DNA of 64,000 bases from Bacteroidales bacterium (GCA_017477465.1 JAFUVU010000027.1:1-64000), one strand, 5' to 3'. Numbered from the stretch's first letter, positions 1 through 8,373 are shown. The notes: generated by a model not told the origin, from the letters alone. Numbers and translations are program-made.

Positions 1-5
1 AATGC

Positions 6-39
6 CATCGGGCACGGTCTGTAAAAACCGTACCCGATG
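6..39. terminator. Hairpin downstream of the DUF2795 gene
   Basis: Arms 6-18 and 27-39 pair over 13 positions with one mismatch around an 8-base loop. It lies just past the stop of the minus-strand DUF2795 gene, so it may be that gene's terminator or one shared with a convergent gene outside the window. No clear T-run is visible within the window. Confidence 0.4.
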
Positions 40-73
40 CGCTTAAATTGCTTATTTTCAGGTAGTTAAGCCC

Positions 74-298
74 CTAGTATTCTTCCTCATTCCACATGAA
101 ATCCTCTTTGGTCGGGTAGTCGGGCCAGATGTCTTCGATGGATTCGTAGATTTCGGAGTTGTCGTCGTCTAGCTCTTCAAGGTTTTCTATGACTTCCTCG
201 GGAGCACAGGTGCGGTTGGCGTAGTCAATCAATTCTTCTTTGGTTGCTGGCCATGGAGCATCGTCCAGGCTGCTGGCAAGTTCGAGTGTCCAAAACAT
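74..298 (-). CDS. DUF2795 domain small acidic protein
   Basis: This 74-residue, very acidic protein matches the short DUF2795 family that is common in Bacteroidota. The N-terminal pattern MFWTLELASSLDDAPWPATK and the C-terminal IWPDYPTKEDF are what I recognise. There is no signal peptide or membrane segment, so it should be cytoplasmic. The family has no established function known to me. It is transcribed divergently from folE, with a -7-like box TATCTTTG at 363-370. The length is normal for the family, and the only good start is the ATG ending at 298. Confidence 0.8.
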   Translation of the reverse strand: MFWTLELASSLDDAPWPATKEELIDYANRTCAPEEVIENLEELDDDNSEIYESIEDIWPDYPTKEDFMWNEEEY

Positions 299-362
299 AG
301 CTGTATTTCGTTTTATAGTTAATAATCAATTCTTTAGCAGGGACGCATCCCCTTCCGGGCTG

Positions 363-370
363 CAAAGATA
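363..370 (-). promoter_or_regulatory. -7 box for the DUF2795 gene
   Basis: Minus strand reads TATCTTTG, matching the Bacteroidetes -7 consensus TAnnTTTG, about 65 bases before the start. No clear -33 TTTG is seen. Confidence 0.5.
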
Positions 371-402
371 AACAAAAAAATGACAGAATGAATTTTTTTA
401 GC

Positions 403-410
403 TAATTTTG
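403..410 (+). promoter_or_regulatory. -7 box for folE
   Basis: TAATTTTG followed by C matches the Bacteroidetes -7 consensus and lies 38 bases before the folE ATG. With the opposite box at 363-370 it forms a divergent promoter region. Confidence 0.55.
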
Positions 411-448
411 CAGTCCTTTTCAGATAAACTGCTACAAAGAACAGACCA

Positions 449-1039
449 ATGGCGTACAAGAAAATAGAAGAATACGATCAGGAGACCACAAAAGCGATTG
501 CATCGCACATACAGGCCATCCTGGGGCTGCTTGGAGAAGACCCCTCCCGTGAGGGTCTGCAAAAGACGCCGGAGCGCGTGGCCAAGGCCATGCAGTTCCT
601 TACACAGGGCTATTTCCAGGACGGGGAAGCAATCGTCAAGAGCGCCCTGTTTCAGGAGCCTTACAACCACATGGTGATTGTCAAGGACATCGAGCTCTTC
701 TCCCTGTGCGAGCATCACATGCTCCCCTTCATCGGCAAGGCTCATGTGGCATATATCCCTAAAGGGGAAATTACCGGTCTTAGCAAAATAGCCCGCGTCG
801 TTGAAACTTATGCCCGCCGTCTGCAGGTTCAGGAGCGCCTCACTGAGCAAATCAGGGACTGCATCCAGGAGTCGCTGCACCCGCTGGGCGTCGCCGTGGT
901 CATCGAAGCCATGCACACCTGCATGTCAATGCGCGGAGTGCAAAAATCCAACGCCGTCACCACCACGTCGGCCTTCTCGGGCATATTCCTCAGAAGCGAC
1001 AAAACCAGGAACGAATTCCTGGAATTGATAGGCCGATAA
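449..1039 (+). CDS. folE: GTP cyclohydrolase I
   Basis: FolE converts GTP to 7,8-dihydroneopterin triphosphate, the first step of folate or queuosine-precursor synthesis, in the cytoplasm. The 196-residue protein has the usual bacterial length. Zinc ligands are visible: C87 and H90 in LCEHHMLPF and C158 in MHTCMSMRG, corresponding to the E. coli Cys110/His113/Cys181 set. This is the zinc-dependent type IA enzyme. It appears monocistronic, with its own -7 box at 403-410, and converges on htpG with a terminator between them. No folate neighbours lie within the window. Confidence 0.96.
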   Translation: MAYKKIEEYDQETTKAIASHIQAILGLLGEDPSREGLQKTPERVAKAMQFLTQGYFQDGEAIVKSALFQEPYNHMVIVKDIELFSLCEHHMLPFIGKAHVAYIPKGEITGLSKIARVVETYARRLQVQERLTEQIRDCIQESLHPLGVAVVIEAMHTCMSMRGVQKSNAVTTTSAFSGIFLRSDKTRNEFLELIGR

Positions 1040-1042
1040 AAA

Positions 1043-1076
1043 AAGGGCCGACCAAAGCAATCTTCGACCGGCCCTT
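1043..1076 (-). terminator. Terminator between folE and htpG
   Basis: Arms AAGGGCCG (1043-1050) and CGGCCCTT (1069-1076) pair perfectly. Read on the minus strand the stem runs into TTTTTTT, so it is a good intrinsic terminator for htpG. On the plus strand the T-run is weak. Confidence 0.75.
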
Positions 1077-1081
1077 GAATC

Positions 1082-3082
1082 TTATTTCAGGTAAGCGTCG
1101 GCAACCACCTTCTGGCTGCGGGCGATGAAATCCGAAAGGGCTTTTCCTTTAAGCATGCCGTTGGACAGGAGTGCCAGATCCACTATCTGATGCAGCAGAT
1201 CGTTCTTTTCGGCGAATGCTTCCACATCGCTCCTGTGAGCCTTGCGGACAGCTTCGCGCGCTTCCCTGGCCTTGGTTTTCTCCTCATCGGAGGCGTCTGA
1301 AGGGGCTTCGGCGGGCAGTTCTGCCTGCGGCGCAACATCCGATTGTTTGGCCGACCAGATCTTTTCCACCAGAGGGTTCTGCATGTTCACGGTAATATTG
1401 TAGCTTTCGGGCATGGAACCGTAGAAGTTCATTCCGCCGCCCAGGGCGCTCATTTCGCGGTAACGGCGCATGAACTCGTTCTGGGTGATAAGGATTGGAG
1501 CGGCATCGGCACCTAAATTGTCGCCTTGGACAAAGTAGTCGTTGCCGGCGGGCATCACGGCCTTGAAGAGGTTCTCCAGGTCGTAACGTTCGTCTTCCTT
1601 CATTTCCAACTTCATCTTTTCCTCTTTGGGGATGAGGTTTTCGATGGCGTCGGAGTCCACGCGGGCAAAACGCACGTCCGTAAGCTTCTGCTCCAGCAGA
1701 TTCACATAGTGCGAATCAAGCTCGCAGTCCATCAGGAGCACATCGTAACCTTTGTCCTTGGCTGCCTGGATATAGGCGTACTGGTCATCGACCTTTGTGG
1801 CGTACAGATAAACCAGCTTCTTATCCTTGTCGGTCTGGGCCGATTCGACAGCGGCCTTGTATTCATCGAAGCTGAAGTACTTCCCGTCAGTGTTCTTGAG
1901 CAGGGCGAACTTGAGAGCGCGCTCGCAGAACTTCTCGTCGGAGAGCATGCCGTATTCGATAAAGAGCTTAAGATTGTCCCACTTGGCTTCCAGCTGGGCG
2001 CGTTCGTCCTTGAAAATGCCTTCCAGCCTGTCGGCGACCTTCTTGGTGATGTAGGTGGATATCTTCTTCACGGAAGCATCGGCCTGAAGATAACTGCGGG
2101 AGACATTCAGCGGGATGTCCGGGGAATCGATGACGCCATGCAGGAGTGTCATAAAGTCAGGGACGATGTTGTCCACATGGTCGGTGACGAACATCTGATT
2201 GCAGTAGAGGGAAATCTTATTGCGCTCCACGGCCACGCGGTCCTTCAACTTGGGGAAATACAGAATGCCCGTGAGGTTGAAAGGATAGTCCACATTGAGG
2301 TGAATGTAGAAAAGAGGCTCCTCATTCATGGGATACAAGGTGCGGTAGAAGTTCAGGTAATCCTCTTCCTTGAGCTCCGACGGTGCCTTGGTCCAAAGCG
2401 GCTCTACAGAGTTGATAATCTTGTCTTTATCGGTATCGACGTACTTTCCGTCCTTCCATTCCTGCTCCTTGCCGAATACGATGGGAACGGGCATGAACTT
2501 GCAGTACTTGCCCAGAAGGCCCTCGATGCGGGATTTATCGGCGTACTCTTTGGAATCATCGTCCAGATAAAGGGTGATGACAGTTCCCCGCTCCTTTTTG
2601 TCGATGGGCTCCATCTCATAGGCCGGCGAGCCGTCGCAGCTCCATTTAACGGCCTGCGCGCCCTCTTTCCAGGAAAGCGTCTCGATGGTCACCTTCTTGG
2701 ATACCATGAAAGCGCTGTAGAATCCAAGGCCGAAATGGCCGATGATATTGCCGATCTGGTCCTTGTACTTTTCCAGGAATTCTCCTGCCGATGAGAAGGC
2801 TATCTGGTTGATGTATTTGTCAACTTCCTCCTCGGTCATGCCGATGCCGTTGTCGATGATTTTGAGGGTGCCGGCCTTTTCGTCCAGTTCGATATGAACT
2901 TGGAGCTGACCAAGTTCTTCTTTGTATTCACCGCTGGCCGCCAGTGCCTTCATTTTCTGGGTAGCATCAACCGCGTTGGCTACAAGTTCGCGGAGGAAAA
3001 TCTCATGATCACTGTAAAGAAACTGTTTGATAACAGGGAATATATTCTCTGTAGTTACACCAATTTGTCCTTTGTTTGCCAT
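1082..3082 (-). CDS. htpG: Molecular chaperone HtpG (Hsp90 family)
   Basis: HtpG is the cytoplasmic bacterial Hsp90, an ATP-dependent dimeric chaperone. The 666-residue product shows the GHKL ATPase signatures: ELVANAVDA near residue 34, DNGIGM near residue 98, and GHFGLGFYSAFMVS near residue 117. The middle and C-terminal dimerisation regions follow. It is somewhat longer than E. coli HtpG (624), as is usual in Bacteroidota. The N-terminal sequence GQIGVTTENIFPVIKQFLYS is typical, supporting the start. A terminator-like hairpin sits at 3113-3139, only about 25 bases before the start codon, leaving little room for a promoter between them. Confidence 0.97.
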   Translation of the reverse strand: MANKGQIGVTTENIFPVIKQFLYSDHEIFLRELVANAVDATQKMKALAASGEYKEELGQLQVHIELDEKAGTLKIIDNGIGMTEEEVDKYINQIAFSSAGEFLEKYKDQIGNIIGHFGLGFYSAFMVSKKVTIETLSWKEGAQAVKWSCDGSPAYEMEPIDKKERGTVITLYLDDDSKEYADKSRIEGLLGKYCKFMPVPIVFGKEQEWKDGKYVDTDKDKIINSVEPLWTKAPSELKEEDYLNFYRTLYPMNEEPLFYIHLNVDYPFNLTGILYFPKLKDRVAVERNKISLYCNQMFVTDHVDNIVPDFMTLLHGVIDSPDIPLNVSRSYLQADASVKKISTYITKKVADRLEGIFKDERAQLEAKWDNLKLFIEYGMLSDEKFCERALKFALLKNTDGKYFSFDEYKAAVESAQTDKDKKLVYLYATKVDDQYAYIQAAKDKGYDVLLMDCELDSHYVNLLEQKLTDVRFARVDSDAIENLIPKEEKMKLEMKEDERYDLENLFKAVMPAGNDYFVQGDNLGADAAPILITQNEFMRRYREMSALGGGMNFYGSMPESYNITVNMQNPLVEKIWSAKQSDVAPQAELPAEAPSDASDEEKTKAREAREAVRKAHRSDVEAFAEKNDLLHQIVDLALLSNGMLKGKALSDFIARSQKVVADAYLK

Positions 3083-3112
3083 AATATCGTTAGATTTTTT
3101 TCTTCAATAAAA

Positions 3113-3139
3113 AACCGGCCCTTGTGTCAAGGACCGGTT
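3113..3139 (-). terminator. Hairpin plus T-run just upstream of htpG
   Basis: Arms 3113-3123 and 3129-3139 pair over 11 positions with one mismatch around GTGTC. On the minus strand the stem is followed by TTTTTTATT. It could end acyl-CoA synthetase transcription or act as an attenuator in the htpG leader. Confidence 0.7.
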
Positions 3140-3177
3140 CAAAATAGTCAAATTCTAAGCCAATCAGCTTCTGGCTG

Positions 3178-3314
3178 ACAAATTGGCAGGCGCATAGCCC
3201 CAAACCTATGGCCACCCTCGGCCGTATTAGAGGGAGGGGCCCGTTCCCGAAGGGAATGGGAGGGACGAGGAGCGAAGCGACGAAGGGTTTGGGGCTATGC
3301 GCCTGCCAATTTGT
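3178..3314. repeat. Perfect 29-bp inverted repeat with structured centre
   Basis: Positions 3178-3206 are the exact reverse complement of 3286-3314. The 79-base interior contains a second hairpin, CCGTTCCC with GGGAATGG around a GAA loop near 3241-3259 (one G-T pair). The element fills the gap between the acyl-CoA synthetase stop and the htpG terminator and encodes no protein. It could be a MITE- or REP-like element, a structured 3' UTR, or a small RNA; the sequence alone does not decide. Confidence 0.85.
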
Positions 3315-3324
3315 TCAAAGAACT

Positions 3325-4971
3325 CTATTTGTACAGGAAGCGGCGGATGGACATCTTCGGGGTCTTCTCGAAAGGTTTGTCCATTAGCTCAACCTTGGCT
3401 ATCTGGCTATAGCCGGGCAGCTGACGGTTGGCGCCAAGTTTGATGTTTTCGGGGATTTCGGCTTTGGCCTCGGCATCAAGGAGGGCCTTGGCGATTGCCT
3501 GCTCGTCAAGGAAGACAAGGGCGACCAGCTTGCCGCCGCGGTCAACGACCACGCTTTCCATAACGTAAGGCTGATTGTTCACCACTGCCTCAAGCTCCTC
3601 AGGATAGATATTCTGTCCAGAAGGGCCAAGGATCATGTTCTTGGAACGGCCGCGGATGAAGATGTTGCCGTCGGCATCGATTACGCCAAGGTCGCCGGTG
3701 CGGAGCCAGCCGTCTTCGGTGAAAGCGTTGGCCGTAGCTTCCGGATTCTTGTAATAGCCGATGGTGATATTCTCACCGCGAGCCTGGATTTCACCCACGA
3801 CGTGCTGGGGGTCGTCGGAGTCGATGCGCACCTCCGCCACGTCAACGGCCTTGCCGCAGGAGCCGGCCACGTACTTGGTCCAGTGCTCGTATGCGAGCAG
3901 GGGGCAGGCCTCCGTCATGCCGTAGCCCACCAGATAAGGGAACTTGATGCGTTTGAAGAGGCGCTCCACCTCCGGATTCAGGGCTGCGCCGCCCATGATG
4001 AATTCCTGGACATTGCCGCCGAAAGCCTGTACCAGGCCGTCTTTCACCTTCTTGTAGATGATGTTGTTGACACCCGGAATCTTCAGCAGGAACTTGATAA
4101 GTGGCTTGTCCAAAGTGGGTTTTACCTTGCTCTTGTAAATCTTCTCCATCACCAGCGGAACTGTGATGAGGAGATAGGGCTTGACATCGGCAAAAGCCTT
4201 CAGAAGGGTGGCCGGAGTGGGGGCTTTAGCCATCCAGTAGATGGAAGTGCCGTTGCACAGAGGATAGAGGAATTCGATGACGAGGCCGTACATGTGGGCC
4301 ATCGGAAGCATCGAAACCATCTTGTCGCCCGCGGGAACATGGCGCTGGCTGTAATCCACGTTTGCCGAGAAGTTACGGTAAGTGAGCATTACGCCCTTAG
4401 GGTCGCCTGTGGAGCCGGAAGTGTAGTTGATTGTGGAAAGGTCGTCCCAGTTGTCGGTGGGGAAAACCACATCGTCGGGGCCGAAGCCTGCGGGATATTT
4501 CTCCGAGAAGAGTTTGTCAAGATTATCGACCGCTTCCTTGATTTTGGCATCCCTGCAGAAGAGGACATTCCAGTTATCCACGTCGAAAACCACTTTCAGC
4601 GCAGGCATCTTTTCCGGGTCCATCTTGGCCCATCTGGCTGCATTCGTAAAGAGGGCGATGGAATCGCTGTGATTCACAAGGCCCATTACGCTGTCGGGGG
4701 TGAAATCGGCCAGGATTGGGACTATTACGGTCTCGAAGGTGTTGACGGCCAGGTATGCAAAACCCCAGCGGGCGCCGTTGTTGGCGCAGAGGGCTATTTT
4801 GTCGCCTTTTTTGAAGCCTGCCTTTTCGAATATTATGTGAAAGCGGGCAATGTCAGTAGCCATCTGGGCGTATGTAAAGCTGTCGCCGCCGATTGTGTTG
4901 AGGGCGGGCTTATCCCAGAATTTTCGCGTCGCATCCTGCAGACGCTGAAGATAGTGCGGATACTTTTCCAT
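3325..4971 (-). CDS. AMP-forming long-chain acyl-CoA synthetase
   Basis: The 548-residue protein belongs to the adenylate-forming ANL superfamily and should activate a fatty acid with ATP and CoA. Motifs are clear: TSGSTGDPKGVML (phosphate-binding loop), GYGMTEACPLL, and TGDLGVIDADGNIFIRGRSK with GQNIYPEELE (hinge and C-terminal domain). I start at the ATG at 4971 (MEKYPHYLQ). The frame stays open further upstream, but that stretch overlaps the divergent aguA gene and crosses the -7 box at 5002-5009. Substrate chain length cannot be read from the sequence. Confidence 0.9.
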   Translation of the reverse strand: MEKYPHYLQRLQDATRKFWDKPALNTIGGDSFTYAQMATDIARFHIIFEKAGFKKGDKIALCANNGARWGFAYLAVNTFETVIVPILADFTPDSVMGLVNHSDSIALFTNAARWAKMDPEKMPALKVVFDVDNWNVLFCRDAKIKEAVDNLDKLFSEKYPAGFGPDDVVFPTDNWDDLSTINYTSGSTGDPKGVMLTYRNFSANVDYSQRHVPAGDKMVSMLPMAHMYGLVIEFLYPLCNGTSIYWMAKAPTPATLLKAFADVKPYLLITVPLVMEKIYKSKVKPTLDKPLIKFLLKIPGVNNIIYKKVKDGLVQAFGGNVQEFIMGGAALNPEVERLFKRIKFPYLVGYGMTEACPLLAYEHWTKYVAGSCGKAVDVAEVRIDSDDPQHVVGEIQARGENITIGYYKNPEATANAFTEDGWLRTGDLGVIDADGNIFIRGRSKNMILGPSGQNIYPEELEAVVNNQPYVMESVVVDRGGKLVALVFLDEQAIAKALLDAEAKAEIPENIKLGANRQLPGYSQIAKVELMDKPFEKTPKMSIRRFLYK

Positions 4972-5001
4972 GATTAGGTATAAAGGTTTCAGTAAAACAT
5001 G

Positions 5002-5009
5002 CAAAGATA
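5002..5009 (-). promoter_or_regulatory. -7 box for the acyl-CoA synthetase gene
   Basis: Minus strand TATCTTTG lies 31 bases before the chosen ATG at 4971. It pairs with the identical plus-strand box at 5031-5038, giving a 9-bp inverted repeat between two divergent promoters. Confidence 0.6.
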
Positions 5010-5030
5010 GCAAATAATTTAGAAAATCCG

Positions 5031-5038
5031 TATCTTTG
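5031..5038 (+). promoter_or_regulatory. -7 box for the aguA operon
   Basis: TATCTTTG followed by C matches the Bacteroidetes -7 consensus, 21 bases before the aguA ATG. Confidence 0.65.
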
Positions 5039-5058
5039 CAGCATAAAGGAAAACGGAT

Positions 5059-6087
5059 ATGAGATTGCCTGCAGAATGGGAAAAACAAGCTTTTGTGCAG
5101 CTCACCTGGCCGCACAGCGACACAGAGTGGTACGATTTGCCTCATGTGCTTGACTGCTATGTAGAGGTAGCAAAAGCAATCCTGCGATATGAATCCCTGC
5201 TCGTAGTCTGCAGGGATATAGAAGAATGCAAGGCCGATATGGCAGCCCGGGGCTTCTCCCCCGTCGGCGTACGCTTCGTCCAGGCCCCCCTGAACGACAC
5301 CTGGGCCCGCGACCACGGCGCCATCTCAGTATATGGCGACAACGGCGAGATGTGCATCGAAGACTTTGTCTTCAACGGCTGGGGCCTTAAATTCGGGGCC
5401 GATCTGGACAACCAAATCACCCGCAACATCTATCGGCAGGGCGTTTTCTCCCCCGATGTTAAGTACCTCGACATGCGTCCCTTCGTCCTTGAAGGCGGCA
5501 GCATCGACACCGACGGCTGCGGCACCCTGATGGCAACTTCCGAATGCCTCCTGTCGGTAAACAGGAACGAATACCTTAGCCAAGGCCGCATAGAAGCCCG
5601 TCTGCATGAAGCATTCGGCATCCAGCGCATCCTGTGGGTGGATCACGGCACAATCAAAGGCGACGACACCGACAGCCACATCGACATCCTGGCCCGCTTC
5701 TGCTCGCCGGACACCATAGCCTATACCAGCTGCAGCAATCCGGACGACGAGAACTACGCCCCGCTCAAGGCCATGGAAGAGCAGCTTCGCAGTTTCCGCA
5801 CTTTGGAAGGCGAGCCCTATCGGCTCATACCCCTCCCCCTGCCGGAGCCGCTGTACCTGGACGATTACCGACTCCCCGCCTCCTACGCCAACTTCCTGAT
5901 TGTCAACGGCGCAGTCCTAATGCCGGGAGCAGGCTCCGATCTTGACAAAGTAGCCGCAGGCCGCCTGCAGGAAGCCTTCCCGGACAGAAAGATAGAAATC
6001 ATCGACTGCCGGGCCCTCCTGTCGGGCCATGGCGGTCTTCACTGCATAACCATGAATTATCCCGCCGGCTGGCAGCCCAATCAGTAA
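5059..6087 (+). CDS. aguA: Agmatine deiminase
   Basis: AguA hydrolyses agmatine to N-carbamoylputrescine and ammonia. The 342-residue protein belongs to the agmatine deiminase/porphyromonas-type PAD family. Guanidine-modifying signatures are visible: NDTWARDHG near residue 80, FNGWGLK, the DSHID segment near 209, and the catalytic Cys C329 in GGLHCITMNYP. It is the first gene of a three-gene run with a HAD phosphatase and aguB, which fits the two-step agmatine-to-putrescine route. The start follows a good -7 box at 5031-5038. Confidence 0.93.
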   Translation: MRLPAEWEKQAFVQLTWPHSDTEWYDLPHVLDCYVEVAKAILRYESLLVVCRDIEECKADMAARGFSPVGVRFVQAPLNDTWARDHGAISVYGDNGEMCIEDFVFNGWGLKFGADLDNQITRNIYRQGVFSPDVKYLDMRPFVLEGGSIDTDGCGTLMATSECLLSVNRNEYLSQGRIEARLHEAFGIQRILWVDHGTIKGDDTDSHIDILARFCSPDTIAYTSCSNPDDENYAPLKAMEEQLRSFRTLEGEPYRLIPLPLPEPLYLDDYRLPASYANFLIVNGAVLMPGAGSDLDKVAAGRLQEAFPDRKIEIIDCRALLSGHGGLHCITMNYPAGWQPNQ

Positions 6088-6093
6088 ATCATT

Positions 6094-6933
6094 ATGCGAC
6101 GCAAACCCATCATTGGACTAATCTACGACTTCGACGGCACACTGTCGCCGGGGAACATGCAGGAGTTCGGCTTCATCCAGGCCATCGGCCAGACGCCGGA
6201 GGAATTCTGGGCCAAAAGTGACGGCATCGCCAAAGGACAGGACGCCTCCAACATCCTGGCCTACATGAAGTTGATGCATGACGAAGCCCGCAGCAGCGGC
6301 ATCCGCCTGACCCGCGAAGGCTTCAAGAAATACGGGGCCGACATCAAGCTCTACGAAGGTGTACGCGACTGGTTCCACAACATCAACGAGTACGGAAAAG
6401 AGCATGGCGTAATCATCGAGCACTACATCAACTCCTCCGGCCTTACGGAAATCATCGAAGGCTCCCCCATCGCCGGAGAATTCAAGCACGTCTTTGCCGG
6501 CAGCTTCATCTACGACGAAAACGGCGAGGCCGAATGGCCCGGCATAGCGGTGGACTTCACGGCCAAGACGCAGTACCTTTTCAAGATTCAGAAAGGCATT
6601 TTCTCCTCCCGCGACGCCCAGAAAGTAAACGAATCCCTTGCCGATGAAGCCAAACGGCTTCCTTTCACCAACATGATCTACTTCGGCGACGGGGACACCG
6701 ATGTCCCCTCCATGAAGCTGGTCAACATGTTCGGAGGCAATGCCATAGCAGTATTCGACCCGTCCCGTCCCAAAAAGAAAGAGACCGCGCAAAAACTGCT
6801 CCGCCAGGGGCGCGTAAACTTCATTACTCCGGCCTCTTACACAAAAGACAGCCGCACATTCCGGCTGGTTTGCGCAATCATAGACAAAATCAAGGCGGAC
6901 AATGAACTCCGCCAGTTCACCAGATACAAATAA
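6094..6933 (+). CDS. HAD-superfamily phosphatase in the agmatine operon
   Basis: The 279-residue protein has the HAD motif I at YDFDGTLSP (nucleophile D12, acid D14) and a late motif IV FGDGDTDVPSM, so it should be a Mg-dependent phosphohydrolase. The long segment between these motifs may be a cap domain. The substrate is unknown. The gene sits 6 bases after aguA, and its TAA shares one base with the aguB ATG, so the three are almost certainly co-transcribed. A role linked to polyamine metabolism is inference from position only. Confidence 0.85.
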   Translation: MRRKPIIGLIYDFDGTLSPGNMQEFGFIQAIGQTPEEFWAKSDGIAKGQDASNILAYMKLMHDEARSSGIRLTREGFKKYGADIKLYEGVRDWFHNINEYGKEHGVIIEHYINSSGLTEIIEGSPIAGEFKHVFAGSFIYDENGEAEWPGIAVDFTAKTQYLFKIQKGIFSSRDAQKVNESLADEAKRLPFTNMIYFGDGDTDVPSMKLVNMFGGNAIAVFDPSRPKKKETAQKLLRQGRVNFITPASYTKDSRTFRLVCAIIDKIKADNELRQFTRYK

Positions 6934-7817
6934 TGAGAACACTGAAAGTTGGCATGGTGCAGCAGCATTGCACCGATGACATTCAGGGCAACATCGCCCG
7001 CCTTCAAGGACATATCCGTAAAGCCGCCGCAGAAGGCGCGCAGCTCGTGGTACTGCAAGAACTGCACAACAGTCTCTATTTCTGCCAGGAAGAAAACGCA
7101 AAACTGTGCGACCTGGCCGAACCCATCCCCGGCCCTTCCACCGAGGCGTTCGGCGCCTTGGCAAAGGAACTTGGCATAGTGCTGGTGCTTTCTCTGTTTG
7201 AGCGCCGCACCGCAGGCATCTACCACAACACGGCCGTAGTTCTTGAAAAGGACGGCAGCATAGCCGGCAAATACCGCAAAATGCACATCCCGGACGATCC
7301 TCTCTTCTACGAAAAGTTCTACTTCACCCCGGGAGACCTCGGCTTCCAGCCCATCAAGACATCGGTTGGCGCCATCGGCGTATTGGTATGCTGGGACCAA
7401 TGGTATCCCGAAGCAGCCCGCGCAATGGCCCTGAACGGGGCAGAGATGCTGATCTACCCCACTGCCATCGGCGGCGTTCCCACAGACCCTGACTGGGAAC
7501 AGGCACAGCAGCGCCAGGCATGGCAGCTTGTACAGCGCGGTCACAGCGTAGCAAACGGCCTGCCCGTCATCACCGTCAACCGCACAGGCGTGGAAGCGGA
7601 TCCCACGGGCCATTCCACAGGAATAGACTTCTGGGGCCACTCTTTCGCAACAGGCGCCCAAGGTGAACTGCTCACAGAATTCGAAAAGGCCGAAGAAGGC
7701 GTAAGGGTGGTGGAAATCGACCTTGAGCAGAGCGAATACGTACGCCGCGGCTGGCCTTTCCTCAGAGACCGCCGGATAGACGCCTACGACGTCTTGCTGC
7801 AACGCTTCGGAAAATAA
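6933..7817 (+). CDS. aguB: N-carbamoylputrescine amidohydrolase
   Basis: AguB converts N-carbamoylputrescine to putrescine, CO2 and ammonia. The 294-residue nitrilase-fold protein shows the Glu-Lys-Cys triad: E43 in VLQELHNSLYF, K116 in KYRKMHIPDD and C153 in VLVCWDQWYPE. The pattern MHIPDDPLFYEKFYF is characteristic of AguB rather than other carbon-nitrogen hydrolases. Its ATG overlaps the HAD stop by one base. A strong terminator follows at 7821-7844. With aguA it gives a complete agmatine-to-putrescine pathway. Confidence 0.94.
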   Translation: MRTLKVGMVQQHCTDDIQGNIARLQGHIRKAAAEGAQLVVLQELHNSLYFCQEENAKLCDLAEPIPGPSTEAFGALAKELGIVLVLSLFERRTAGIYHNTAVVLEKDGSIAGKYRKMHIPDDPLFYEKFYFTPGDLGFQPIKTSVGAIGVLVCWDQWYPEAARAMALNGAEMLIYPTAIGGVPTDPDWEQAQQRQAWQLVQRGHSVANGLPVITVNRTGVEADPTGHSTGIDFWGHSFATGAQGELLTEFEKAEEGVRVVEIDLEQSEYVRRGWPFLRDRRIDAYDVLLQRFGK

Positions 7818-7820
7818 AAA

Positions 7821-7844
7821 AACCGGCCTCTCAGCCGGTTTTTT
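7821..7844. terminator. Bidirectional terminator after aguB
   Basis: Stem AACCGGC (7821-7827) with GCCGGTT (7834-7840) is followed by a T-run on the plus strand and by A-run complement (T-run) on the minus strand, so it serves both aguB and the convergent DUF4332 gene. Confidence 0.85.
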
Positions 7845-7859
7845 CGTTCGTTTAAAGTA

Positions 7860-8267
7860 CTAGTAGGTTACTACGGGCTCCAGGGCTTTGGCAGCGTCGA
7901 TGTACTTCTGGATTTCCTTTTCCACGGGAGTGCGCTTGCAGAGGTGTTTAGCCTCGTTCACTTCCAGCATCTTGGCGGCCAGGTTGGCGGCGTTGCGGTT
8001 GCGGAGTTCCTTCACGGTATCTACGCCGGAAGCTTCCAGCAGCTCGGAGAACTGAGGACCTACGCCCTTGATGCGGAACAGGTCGGCATGGTTTACCCAG
8101 GTGAGGATAAGGTCACCGCGGATGCCGGTTTCCTCTTCCAGAGCCTTGCGGCCTTTGGCGCTTGCGCCCTTGGCGAGTAATTGGTCAACAGTTTCGATGC
8201 CGGCGGCGATGAGCTTTTCAGCATAGACGGGGCCGATGCCCTGAATGTCAATAATTTTGTAAGCCAT
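7860..8267 (-). CDS. DUF4332 helix-hairpin-helix protein
   Basis: The 135-residue protein carries two helix-hairpin-helix-like segments, IQGIGPVYAEKLIAAGI near residue 8 and IKGVGPQFSELLEASGV near residue 70, as in the DUF4332 family. HhH motifs often contact DNA or form protein interfaces, but no function is established for this family as far as I know. It is cytoplasmic, with no signal peptide. It is a single-gene unit with a -7 box at 8308-8315 and shares a terminator with aguB. Confidence 0.85.
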   Translation of the reverse strand: MAYKIIDIQGIGPVYAEKLIAAGIETVDQLLAKGASAKGRKALEEETGIRGDLILTWVNHADLFRIKGVGPQFSELLEASGVDTVKELRNRNAANLAAKMLEVNEAKHLCKRTPVEKEIQKYIDAAKALEPVVTY

Positions 8268-8307
8268 AATTTATTTGGGTTTAAGTGGTTGCAGTATTTT
8301 ACAATCC

Positions 8308-8315
8308 CAAAGATA
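8308..8315 (-). promoter_or_regulatory. -7 box for the DUF4332 gene
   Basis: Minus strand TATCTTTG, 41 bases before the start codon. Confidence 0.55.
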
Positions 8316-8347
8316 AAAATTTTCAAGGAAAAAAGAAAAATTTTACT

Positions 8348-8355
8348 TACATTTG
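8348..8355 (+). promoter_or_regulatory. -7 box for the 8374 operon
   Basis: TACATTTG followed by C, 18 bases before the ATG at 8374. The box overlaps an in-frame TTG, which argues against that TTG as a start. Confidence 0.6.
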
Positions 8356-8373
8356 CAATCGAAGGCGAAAATT

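Noticed and set aside
1526-2794. Long open frame of 422 codons on the plus strand opposite htpG
   Set aside because: It is antisense to a certain htpG gene, has no recognisable domain, and arises from the codon bias of that gene.
3178-3314. Insertion sequence
   Set aside because: Long inverted arms but no transposase frame in the 79-base interior; at most a non-autonomous element.
3802-4977. Long plus-strand open frame opposite the acyl-CoA synthetase
   Set aside because: Antisense to a well-supported gene with all ANL motifs; no protein-like features.
4972-5316. 115-codon N-terminal extension of the acyl-CoA synthetase frame
   Set aside because: It overlaps the divergent aguA gene and spans both promoter boxes; the family N-terminus begins at MEKYPHYLQ.
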